This document shows, piece after piece, positions 1 to 10,263 of a stretch of DNA of 64,000 bases (its first letter is position 1; each line of letters begins with the position of its first letter). The DNA comes from Daedaleopsis sinensis. Its lineage: Eukaryota; Basidiomycota; Agaricomycetes; Polyporales; Polyporaceae. A program made the position numbers and the translations under genes. The notes below the pieces were generated by a model. The model saw nothing but the letters and a program-made list of their open reading frames with translations, did no database searches and was not told the DNA's origin. The DNA lies in the NCBI GenBank assembly GCA_033807695.1, contig CM066310.1, positions 1,364,001 through 1,428,000 of the forward strand, in the 5' to 3' direction.

Positions 1-3000
1 ACAAGCTGCCCAGATCGCTGCAGCACCTCCGTGCAGATGTCGACCGCCGCCCCCGCCGTTCCCTCCCGGGTGAGTCTTGTCCTGCTGATCGCGCGATGCG
101 GAAATCGTCGTCTCCACCCCGCCCGACGCGCGAATGCCTCCTGCGCGCGATCACCACGCTCCGGCATGCTCTCCGGTGCATGTGGCGGGACATGTCGACC
201 GCGCGATCGGCGAGTGCGCGAGCGGAGAGACACCTCCAGGTGAGTGCGTCGCGCGATGCTGAGCACGACGTCCACCCGCGAGCTCCGTCTCCAGCGTCCT
301 CTTCGGCGCGCTCGCGCCAGTTGCAGATTCGGGCGCGGGCGCGGGCGCGAGCAGCGCGGACGCTGAGTCTCTGCCCTCCTCGCACACGAACGCGCGCAGG
401 CCCGACGGCAGGATCAGAGGCATCGCGAGAGGCGGCGAGCGCGACGACGACGCGGAGATTCCCCGCCTTGAGCTGTCGACGTCCGATCTTGACCCGGACT
501 CGCCCGGTAGGGGCCCACTTCGCTCGGGCAGGCCGCGCTCGGCGGTGCGGTGCGTCTCCCCACCATGTACGCCGGCCGCCGCGGGCATGCGCGGGACGTG
601 TCCTGTCAGCGTGCGCTCGACCGGACCGGATCTGTGTCCGTGGGTGCGTGCCGCCCGAGTTGGCCAGGAGCGGGACTCGGACACGCAGATCCGCGCCCCC
701 GCCGTGCCTGCGCCGCGCGGGGCGTTGTTGTGCACGGCCGATTGCTACCCACCTGCGACGACAAGACACGGTGAGTGGACTGTTCAGCATCTCGCGCATA
801 CATGCGCTCACCTCGTCTGCCGGACGCTCAAGCATCCACTCGAGCACGTCGCCTGTCCCGCGCGGACTGTCGAATACCGGTAATCTTCGCGCACGCCTCA
901 GTCCAGACAGGTACGCACCTTCGACACGTGGACAGGCTCTCCCTCCTCCTCCGCGGCATGCTTCTTAAACCCCCCAACAGGATCTACGTCAGTCTCAACG
1001 GGTACTCGTCTGGTGGCCGGACCACGCCACGTAAGCCCCGCTACCGACTCGAACGACGAATTGTCAGTCGCCAGCCATATCGCTGCACAGATGCCGTTCG
1101 AAGGTGCGTGACGAGTACCGATCGGTCCCCGACCGTCTCGCACAAGCACAACACCGAGACACGCTCGCCCGCCGTGCACAATGCGCGAAAGCGCCGCCGG
1201 GGCTGGCCACAGGGGGCGCGCACACACTATGCCTGCGCTACGCATACCGTGAGGCAGATGTTGAACGGCGAGGGAACGCACTGTCAGCAAGCGACATACA
1301 GCTCAAACATACGGCTCAAACTTACCTTTCTCCGACGACGCCCACTGGAGCCCTCTTCATCCGCCCCATTTCCCTCCCAGTCCGAGACCCGCGGGCGACG
1401 AGCGACGAGGCGTCCGAGTCTCGCCCGCGCCCCGTGGCACGTCGCGAGCCCCGACTCCGAAGCTTCGAGCCGAAAGTGCGACCGCGCGCCGCCGCCGCGT
1501 GGTCCGAGTCGGCGGGTGCGTGTGCGTGTGCCCCCCGGGCGCGCGTCACGCATGATCTATCGCACGAAGGTCAGCGAGGAAACATCGTGCTCCGGGTAAG
1601 CATAGTTCGAACGCACCGTAGACCTCAGTGACCTCTCCGGGCACCCGAGATGCTCCGAGACGCTCCGGGGCGATGGGCGCGCTGTAGGCACTGTGCGCAG
1701 AGGACTCAGCGAGCGGCCCGTGCCGCGGATCCCGGGATGCCGTGTCGCACGACCGCTTTGCCAGTGCGCACCGTGCTGGGCTTCAAGCTGGTACTAGGCG
1801 CCGCCGACGAGCGAGAGTGCGGAACGATCCACGCGGCCTGCTCGCAGCTGCGGCAGCGTACGCAGGCCGGCGCCGCTGCTCGTGCGGACGGCGCCGGGGC
1901 CGGCAGAGCTGCTCTCGTCCAACGCCGTCCCACGCACCTTCCACGTCCGAGCCATCCGTCTCGAGGCCTGCACCAGTCGCCCACGGTCAGCTCTGCGGGG
2001 ACGAGAAGGGCGAGTAGCTCGACTCACCAGCTGCCAGCTGCCAGTGATGGTGTTCATGAAGGTTGAAGTTGAAGCCCTGGGAGATGGCCCGCCGACGGGA
2101 TGGCGACGGCGAGAACGGGTGAGAGATTGGGGCGGGGGCGGGGCGGGGGAGAGCGAGCGGCCAGACCCACCGCTCCCCAAACCATTTTGTTGCTCCGAGA
2201 GTCTGAGGTGGGTCTCCGCCGCGGCCTCTATGAAACACACGGCAGTGTGTGACACGCGCCCATCAAGAAGTTCCTCAGCCGAGGAGCACACACTGCAGCG
2301 TCCTCCGTTCCTCCGCCGGAGTCCCTCTCTCCCTCCTCAGGCCTCAAGTCCTGCGCCATAGCCTCTGCACACGTATTTCTGTACAGGCCATATCCAGAGC
2401 CACGATGGATGTGCATGCATAAATCGATGAATACACGAGTGTTCCTCTCTAGACCCTGAAGTTCACGGCGTGTGGGCGAGCTATTCTAAGAGCGGCAAGT
2501 CACCGCCGGAACATTTAACCTTCGGTCGGAAGGTGCGGCCGTTTCCGCAGAACTGTTCTGCTCAGGTACAGCATAGCATTCCGTCCCCCGCCCCGGGGAC
2601 TTGACACAGGTCTCCGTCGCTGCTCGTCCACCATGTACATTCATGCCTCTCCCGGGGTGCGTCCTGCACGACTCTGAGAGGTCCTCATCCCGCAGGACGA
2701 ATAAATGTGCGACCGGGTTGCTCAACCGCTGACAACCCCGCAGCGGCCAGTGCAGGAGGCTGGGATCACAGAATGCAGGGAAGATGTTGTCGGTAAAGAG
2801 AGCGAAGAGTAATGTCACATCAGCTATATTTGTCCCCGAACCCTCGACACGCTTCCTCCCGTGACGGAGGATCACTCAGGCTCCATGCTCGCACTCATCC
2901 TAGAGACATCTGTGATATGTTTGCATGTGCACCGCGACCTCCGAGTCGCATACCGTACTGTATAGAATACACAGAACTTGCAGATAGAGGAGGAGCGAGG

Positions 3001-4561
3001 GCGGCAGCCCGGCGGATCATGGCTTCAAGGGTCCAGTCCACGGTGGGTGATAGGAACACGGCGAAGCCAATGTGGGCGCTGCAGCGGACTTCTCGAACGG
3101 CCGGGACATCGGCATGTTACTTTGACGTACAAGGCAGCCTCGGGGTCCCCACTGTCTGGAAAAAGTGTTGGAGCTCAGACGTCTGGCACAGGAGTGGGAT
3201 AACAGCCTCTAGAAGTATCTACTGAACGTGAGAGCTACTAGTAGTACTACTGTCGGAACATTGAGGTGTGTAGTACGCCTATGGGTACATCAAGAGCGGT
3301 GAGATCATAGTACAATGTCGTTGTAGGCATCTTGGCAAGCTGGGTATAATGTAAACTTCAACTTACACGCTACGTGCTTGACAAGGTCGAGGGAGATGCA
3401 CGAGTTGGATGGATGACTCGGAGTGACAGAGAGGAAGATGGCATTGTTCTTGAGATATCAGAGGCCACACACCTAGGCTGCTTCTAGATCGAGTAGATGC
3501 TCACCATGAGCGGAGACCTAGTAGAGTGGGTGGATCACTGCGGTGGCCAGATGCTAAGCTTGCAGATGGACGTCGCCAATGATCAATCCGACTCGCCGTG
3601 CCGCAGCATGTACATGCCATGGAAATTCCGCCGAGTCACAGATGAGTCCGCCGATTTGCCAGTGGTCGAGAGTTGGGTCAAGATAAGGCCTCCTAAGGGC
3701 TCTGAGTGAAAGCGCAAGCGATGCATCCCAGAGAGATGCACAGAGAGCTATTGAGCAGGCTGCCAGGCAGGAGGGATGAGAACGTGGGATGAGACGAGGT
3801 CCGTACGCCGGCCGATACCGAACGGAGAAGCGTGGCGGCGTTCTCGGGCAGACTTAGCGCTCTTGGGAACTACTCCCCGCAAACACTTTGCGCATCAATT
3901 CTCGAGTTCAGGAGATCGTGTACATGGTAGAGAGTTGTGAGATCTGTAAGCACACTGTGTACACTCTTTAACTTGAGCTTTATCTGATGACAAGCACCTG
4001 AGCACGAACTAAGCTATCCGGGCGCAGAATTCCGCCTTTAACTACCCATCACGACATGCTTGGTGGCTACTAAAACATGTTGTGCGCGACGGGTGAGCGT
4101 ATGACTGCAGTGTTGTCATAGCGAAGACACCTTACTCATGTCAGACTCGCTCCCAGACCACCAAATCCTGGAAAAACACACGGAGATCCGGAATCTGCAC
4201 GACGGCTACCCGACCTTCTCCTCCTGCCCCGCCGATGCCAACTTACGACTGGAAGTGCCACAAAAACGGCACGGCCAGGTACACAGCGCCCATAGTGCGG
4301 CGTGGGAACAGCGCTGGGGCCTACGCGAGAGTTCTGGCACCAGCACGAACATTCGACGCTGTTTCAGCCAGCAGAGGATACCCACACGAACCTCTGTGCC
4401 GTCTGGCGGCGGGTCGCTGTCGCACTCTGGTTGGCTCGCTGGCTGACACTTGTTCGCTTGCGCGCAGACCTGTACCCAGTCCCGGCACATCTGCAGGCTG
4501 CCCCGACGACGTACTCTGGGGGACTGGGGTGAGAAAGGGTGCACGGGCCATCGGGATGGGG
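1..4561. other. Unit 1 non-coding portion upstream of the spliced unit
   Basis: Bases 1-2400 are very GC-rich and open in several frames on both strands. The long frames are Arg/Ala/Pro-rich, and their equivalents in other units are broken by indels that are not multiples of three. Intron-like signals occur on both strands, for example minus-strand GTGAGC...GCAG around 765-825. Bases 2400-4200 are less GC-rich with no gene seen. Bases 4200-4560 are strongly conserved among units and lead into a TATA box. Confidence 0.6.
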
Positions 4562-4567
4562 TATAAG
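4562..4567 (+). promoter_or_regulatory. TATA box of the plus-strand spliced unit (unit 1)
   Basis: TATAAG within a GGGGTATAAGTACC context, conserved in all five complete units. It is followed within about 30-60 bp by a CCCT/CTCC-rich pyrimidine tract, an arrangement common at fungal transcription starts. Confidence 0.55.
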
Positions 4568-4591
4568 TACCCTGGGACCTCGCTGCATGCA

Positions 4592-5625
4592 CCGCAGCAT
4601 CCTCCCTCCCTCCCTCCCTCCCTCCATTCGTTCTCCCCCTTCTCTTTCTCTCAGATCTCCTGATACACGCTGCGCTCTGCTTTTGGCGGTCGATGATGCT
4701 GCGCATCACGAGCAGCACGCACGCAAGGCGAGCAGGCTATGTATCCATTTCGTCGATCCCTTCTGTCGTGTTTCTCGCTCACCCCGCATTCCGATCTCAT
4801 CTTCCCCATTCAGGTACCACACCTCGGAGCTCCTTACACATACGGCCGCTTCAGTCTGATGACCGAGACTGGGTTGCTGCTATTGGTGAGCTACTATCTG
4901 TGTTCATCACTCTGTATTCGAATGCTCACCGAATCTGAAGCAGGCTATGTCTCGGACGCCGTATCGCAGAGTACGTCATTCTCACTTTTCCGACACATTT
5001 TCGTGTACTGACATTTGTCTCCCCTTGTGTGCTTGATTAGACTCAAGTGACCGCAGCCACAAAGATGCTCACACGCGCATGTGGCTGTCAATCCCGCCGG
5101 TGCTATATGTGCAAGGTATGTGATCTGAGCTACTTCACATGGATTTCACTTGCTCATGCTCTGTTCCTTACTTCAGATCGATCTCCGAGTCGACTAGCTC
5201 GACGACCGTGACAGCGTCAGACTCGATTGCTGGCACACGTACGGCACTGCGAGCAGGTACGCGAGGACTCTGTTGTATACTGTTGGGGGTATGCGAAGCT
5301 GACTGACCACTGTACATGACTCTCTAGATCTACGGATAGTACCGACCACCAGTGCGAGTTAACGGATCGGTATGTGACGTGCTCAGCTCAAACACGCATA
5401 CTTACAGTATCTGCTTCCAGTGATGTCGTCCATACAATGCGCTCAAAGCTCACATTCATGGCAGTCCGACTCGGGTCCGACTGGTCCGTGGTTTGCGTTC
5501 GGTCTCACTACACACTACTGACCTCAGCCGTCTCAGCTCAATGTCGGGGAGTGTTGGCACAGCCCCGACGAACTGCACTCACTGTGTACTGACCGTAGAT
5601 TAGTTAGATAGGTACATACATAGTT
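4592..5625 (+). ncRNA. Putative spliced transcript without long ORF (unit 1)
   Basis: Downstream of a TATA box and CT-rich tract lies a series of well-formed plus-strand introns. Inferred exons end or begin at ...4727, 4814-4885, 4944-4970, 5041-5115, 5177-5256 and 5328... In this copy the first donor is GC rather than GT. The spliced frame is short. From an ATG in the second exon about 49 codons can be read through three introns, ending in a Cys-containing tail (CGCQSRRCYMCK). The unit converges on the 3' end of LKR/SDH and ends near a TTAGATAGGTACATACATAG stretch. It may be a non-coding RNA, a tiny peptide gene, or a decayed gene. I recognise no protein family. Confidence 0.35.
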
Positions 5626-5818
5626 ACCGGACCCGTTCAGCACACAGCGCCGCGCCGCGCCGGGCCTCGCGCCTGTCTCGACAAGGAGGCTGGCGGCGTC
5701 CTCGGAGTCAGTGCCTCAGAGTCGGCCTTCGGCTGGTTTCGTCGGGACGCCTCGGGCGGAGCGTCCTTGAGTGAGAACGCGCCGTTCGAGTCCATGGACG
5801 AGTCGTTCACCCCAGACA

Positions 5819-8800
5819 TCACAAACCCATCTCCCGCCACCGCCTCCCCAACGCCTCCTCGACGCTCCCCACCTCTCCCGCTCGCTCGCTCCTCCCTCCC
5901 CGCCGCGAGCTCTCCCGCACCCGCAGCCCCGCCTCGCCCAGCCGCTGCAGCACATGCATGTACACCTCGCGCGCCGCGGGGCCCTGCACCCCGCGCACAC
6001 GCACGCCCCCGTCGAGCACGAGCAGCGCCGCACACGCGACGGGCAGCCCGACCGTGCGCGCCATCGCGGACGCGCCGCGCGTCCCGTACGTGACCAGCGA
6101 CGACGTGTGCACCTCCTCCTCCTCCTCCCCGTCCTCCTCCCCCTCCTGTGCTGCGCTCGGCCTGGTCACGATCTCGTGCGAGAGGACGACGAGGTCGCGC
6201 TCGTGCGGGGCGTACTGCAGCTTGTGCGCGAGGAGCGCTGCGAAGAGGTCGAGCGGGGCCGCGGGCGTCGGCGGGAGTGGGGGGAGGCGGACGGGCGTAC
6301 TCTCCGTAGACGACGGCGCGAGGGCCGCCGGGACGATAGACAGCCAGTGCAGCGCCTGCACGACGCGCTCGTACTGCGCGGGCGCGAGAACCTCGCCGAG
6401 CGCCGCGCGGAGGGACGCGGGGTCGTCCGCGATGGGCGTGCCGAGCTTCGCCGCGAGTGCGTGGCGGACGAGCGTGTCCCAGGACGGCGCAGCGACCGTC
6501 GTGGACGTCTCCAGCAGGCCGAGCGCGCGGAACGCGTGCATGAGGTCGGCGTAGCCGGGATAGCGCAGCGTGCCCCTGAACAGCGTGCGGACGTCCGCGA
6601 GGGGCTCGAGGCCGTACGTCTGCGCGTACGGCAGGCTGTCGCGGTTCGCCAGGCCTTCGAGCTTGAGGACGGGCGAGACGGGGACGGAGGGGAAGTATGT
6701 CTTCAGCAGGTCCTCCCCGCGGATCTCGCACACCTGTGAGCGTGATGAATTGTCAGCCGAGCGTCGTTGTGCAGCGAGCGGATACTACAGACCTGGCCGT
6801 CGAGCTTGAACCGCGCAGAGTTCAGTGCCGCGGTCAGCACTCCTCTGGGACTCCAGCTGAACTTGTACCCGAGAGGGACCTCCGCGTCTTCCGGCGCGGG
6901 CAGGCCTCCGCAGAAGGACGTGAACGAGACGATCTCCTTCTGCTGGGCACGCAGCGAGTCTATGAGTGACAGTGCTGAGCAGTGATCGATGCCCGGGTCG
7001 AGTCCGATCTCGTTCATGAGGATAACATCGGCGGCGACAGCACTGTTATACATGAGAATGATTCCACGCACAATCACGGCCATGGAACGTACCGGTCGTG
7101 CAGCTGGCGCATGGCTGGAGAGATGTAGGAGGCCGTGACGAGGTGTTTCCTGTTCTTGATACACAACTCTGCCACAGATGGGTGGAAAGGGACTGGCAGG
7201 AGACTGGTCTCGTTCTCAGTATCCGATACACGTAGGCGATAGATGCTGCGCGGTACGCACCTGATCACGACGTCTGCCGCCGCGACCAACCGTTCCACTG
7301 CCGCCAAATCGCCCGTGTCAATCAGCATCGGGGTGGCATTGGTGTAAGGCGCGGTCAGACGCTCCGCATCCGCCAACACGTTGCTCGCTGCACATGAAGT
7401 AACGGTGTAAGTAGCTGGCTCTCGATAGGTCTTGCGCGTAGCACACTCACCGACGACAAGTCGCACATCCGGCCGGCTGCAGATCTCCGCGACCGCAGGC
7501 GGTGCGACCATTCCGCTCCCGAGCATCAGCACGTTCTTCTTACGCTGTATACCCTGCGCTCGCCCCTTCTCCTGTGCTGGGATAGCGCTACCAGCGGCGG
7601 ACGAAGGCGCGGGGTCTGGGACGCTCTCCTTCCACACCCCAAGCGGCTCCCGCAGCCACTGGAACGACGCGCTCAGCGCCCCCCCGCTCGCCACCGTCGC
7701 ACGCTCCAAAGCTGCTGCTTCCGGCGTCTTGGTGGCTGACCCGCCGGGCAGCGTGTACCGCGAGACGATGTCGCGCAGGTACGGGAGGAACGCCTGCGAG
7801 AAGTGCTGCGACGCTTCGAGCGGGAGCGCGGTGGGCAGGATGTCGACCGCCATCATCGTCACCGGGGGCAGGTGCGCGGGGAGCGTCGGCGGACGGGCAA
7901 CGAAGTACGGCGCGGAGAGCGTCGTGTGCTGCGATAGGAATTCGAGGCCGCCCTATATTCACGCGTGATTCGTGTCAGCGAGGTCTGATACTCGTTGAGA
8001 ACGGAACAGCATACATACCCCGACGTCGCAGCTGATGTCTCCCACACATGCGAAGCGGCCCTTCCCAAGAGTCTGCGCGATCTCGAGCGTCGTGGTGAGC
8101 TGCTCGTTCGTCATGAGACGCGGGAACGCGGGTGCCCAGCCTGCGCCGTGCAGGAGGAGCGAGAGGTAGGGGGCGATCTTCGTGTGGAATTCGGAGACGT
8201 ATTGGTCTGGATGGGCGTAGTAGTCGGACCGGTCGTATGCTCCGCCGTCTCGTCGAACGAAGTAGTCCTTCGCGTGCGCGTGTACGACGTATACCTGGCC
8301 TGGTGGTTAAACTCGGGCAGATCGTGGCGCAAAGTACTCAGCTTGCCTTGTGCAGGTCTGTGGCTAAATTGTTCGCGAATTGTCAATGGGGTGGAGAAAG
8401 GGATCGTTGGATTGCGCCTTACTTGTATCTGTTACGATACTTGGTAGTTGGTCTACGCGAATATGTTGTATCGGAAGGTCCTCGAGGAGTGCGAGCGCTC
8501 CCTCGGCTACCTTCCCAGTTCTGATTCGGATATGAATCGTCCGCATAACAGATAGCATGTTAAGCAGAACTCACCCAGTCACGCCAATGACGAGCGGTCC
8601 GAGGCTCTGAGGGGTCCCGTTGCTCGCTATCTGCGCTCCGACGACGTTTCGGAGAGTCGAGCGGATCTACGCTAATGAGGGATGCGTGTGTGGCCGCGGA
8701 GTCCACTGCGGATATGTGAGTATATGCTCTAATTCCGTATGCATAAGACAAAACTCACAAGGAATGGGCTAGCTACGCCGAGCTCCAGGTGGGCATGGGC

Positions 8801-9694
8801 CATGGCACACAATGCCTCCAGAGCTCCTGCGACTGTAAAGTGTGATGCATATGAGAATGGCTTGCGCAGACAGGAGAATAAGGATTGAGACGCTTCACTG
8901 CTAAGAAGCAACCGCGTTCGACGGCGACGATGGGCGGGCCACCAGTAAACGAGCCAAGGGGGACCCACGGGAAGGTCGTGCTGCTGCTCCTCATGCCACC
9001 GTCCCCACCCTCATGTGATATGCGAACACTCACCTCCGGCGAACCACCCAAATCCCACCGTCCGCTTCCCGTCCTCGCCTACGAGGAGCTCGTAGTCAAC
9101 GAGCTTGGGGAGCAGGGCGCCGCGCTCCGGGGCGGACGCGTTCTCAGAGGCAAGGAACTTCGCGAGCAGCTCCATGTTGTAGAGCTGGCCCTTGATCGTG
9201 TGCGAGAACATGACGTGCGTGCGCGGAACCAGCGGGGTGGTGTTTCTGTTCCAGTCGGCGACATGGTGGCGGGGTGAGCTTGGGGCGGGGAGCGGGTCGG
9301 TGAGGACTTCGGGGAGGGGTGTCTCCTTGATACCGACGAGGATGTGTGCAGGTTGCAGAGACGAGTGGAGCTTCGCTCCAGCCTGATATGCGGCAGGGAG
9401 GCATTCAGCGGAGTACAAGAGAAGTGAGTGTTATCATAAGAGCGCACATACCTTGAGGAAGTCGCTCGAGGTGAAGACACGCCTCTCGCAGGGTTGGACG
9501 AGGACCTCTACGCCGTCTTTGTGGACGAGGTCGTGCACGGCGTCGGGCGTGAGCGGACAGCGTCGCTCCCATATGCGTAGGGGGTCCTCCCGGCGGATGC
9601 CAATAGTGAGCTTGGCGGGCTTGTGGGACGATGTGCCATAAGAACGGCGGAAAGAGGGGCGGATGGTGAGTTGAGAGCGTCGGAGGATGGTCAT
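5819..9694 (-). pseudogene. Bifunctional LKR/saccharopine dehydrogenase (AASS type), copy 1, with premature stop
   Basis: Inferred exons on the minus strand: 9452-9694, 9034-9382, 8759-8832, 8575-8705, 8423-8520, 8019-8299, 7451-7952, 7261-7387, 7093-7203, 6793-7042, 5819-6733. All junctions are GT-AG and stay in phase (1026 codons if uninterrupted). The product would first condense lysine with 2-oxoglutarate to saccharopine (LKR), then cleave it to glutamate and aminoadipate semialdehyde (SDH). Visible parts are an Arg-rich mitochondrial-type N-terminus, the LKR motifs GIRREDPLRIWERRCPLTP and FSHTIKGQ, and in SDH the Rossmann motif LMLGSGMV and NEIGLDPGIDH. In exon 4 the codon that is TCG in the other copies is TAG here (plus-strand 8667-8669), so the chain would end near residue 234, inside LKR. 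The rest of the frame is preserved, so the lesion looks recent. Confidence 0.85.
8667..8669 (-). other. Nonsense codon in LKR/SDH copy 1
   Basis: The plus strand reads CTA, giving TAG on the coding strand. Units 2-5 have CGA, giving TCG (Ser). The surrounding frame is fixed by the conserved downstream peptide NGTPQSLGPLVIGVTG in the same exon. Confidence 0.85.
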
Positions 9695-10263
9695 GGTTCA
9701 CATGCAAGATGGGCGGGCAGGCGGGCGGAGAACGGAGGTCGATAACGGAGGCGTCTCTCACACCGACATGGGGTGTATGATCCGAGCCGAGTCGGTACGC
9801 GACTTGGAACTCTCAACGCCATGCCATCTAGGTGGAGGTGAGTGGCAGGGGAGGACGGTGGGGCGGGCGAGGACAGGACCTGCCAAATGCGGCGGACGAT
9901 CGGCGGAGGTTGCCGAGACGCGACCGCGGCGGGAGTGTCCCACGGCTGCTCCTTCACTCTCTTCTGCGGCCGTCGTCGGTGGTCGCTGGCAGGGCCCAAG
10001 CGGGCGAATGGGAGGCCGGCGACGGATGCCCAACCACGGAAATAAAGCATGAGATATGCACTTTCCAGCTCTCTATACTGTACAGAGGCTTTCCAGGGCT
10101 GTATACTGTACAGAGGGCTGCGCTGTATACTGTACAGAGGGCTGCTCTCTCTGGGGACTGTGTACGCCCTCCTCTCTGCTGACTGCTGCATACAGTGTAC
10201 ATACTCTGCTCCTGTCACCCTCCGCCGCCCGACGTTCTACAGCAGGAGCACCGCACCCCTCGC
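9695..10263. promoter_or_regulatory. 5' flank of LKR/SDH copy 1
   Basis: This is the sequence upstream of the LKR/SDH start codon, reading right to left. It has an AT-rich patch near 10040 (CTTTATTTCC on the minus strand) and, further out, three copies of a 15-bp TATACTGTACAGAGG word. No other gene is seen. Assignment as promoter is by position only. Confidence 0.4.
10074..10140. repeat. Three copies of TATACTGTACAGAGG upstream of LKR/SDH
   Basis: Copies at 10074-10088, 10102-10116 and 10126-10140, each containing the 8-bp palindrome CTGTACAG. Copy number and sequence vary between units: about two near 20321-20365 and 30382-30426, two near 40411-40449, one near 62107-62122. Confidence 0.7.

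Larger units (their letters stand above)
1..10263. repeat. Tandem array unit 1 (about 10.26 kb)
   Basis: The first bases of the window recur at 10264, 20483, 30544, 40608 and 62279, each time followed by the same order of sequence blocks. This copy contains the minus-strand LKR/SDH gene (with a stop codon in exon 4) and the plus-strand spliced unit. It differs from the other units by many substitutions and small indels, above all in the non-coding DNA and in LKR/SDH intron 2. Confidence 0.95.

Noticed and set aside
5771..6739. Long plus-strand frame opposite LKR/SDH exon 11
   Set aside because: It is the mirror of a conserved exon and consists of Arg/Glu-rich low-complexity sequence. The minus-strand frame is the one with family resemblance.
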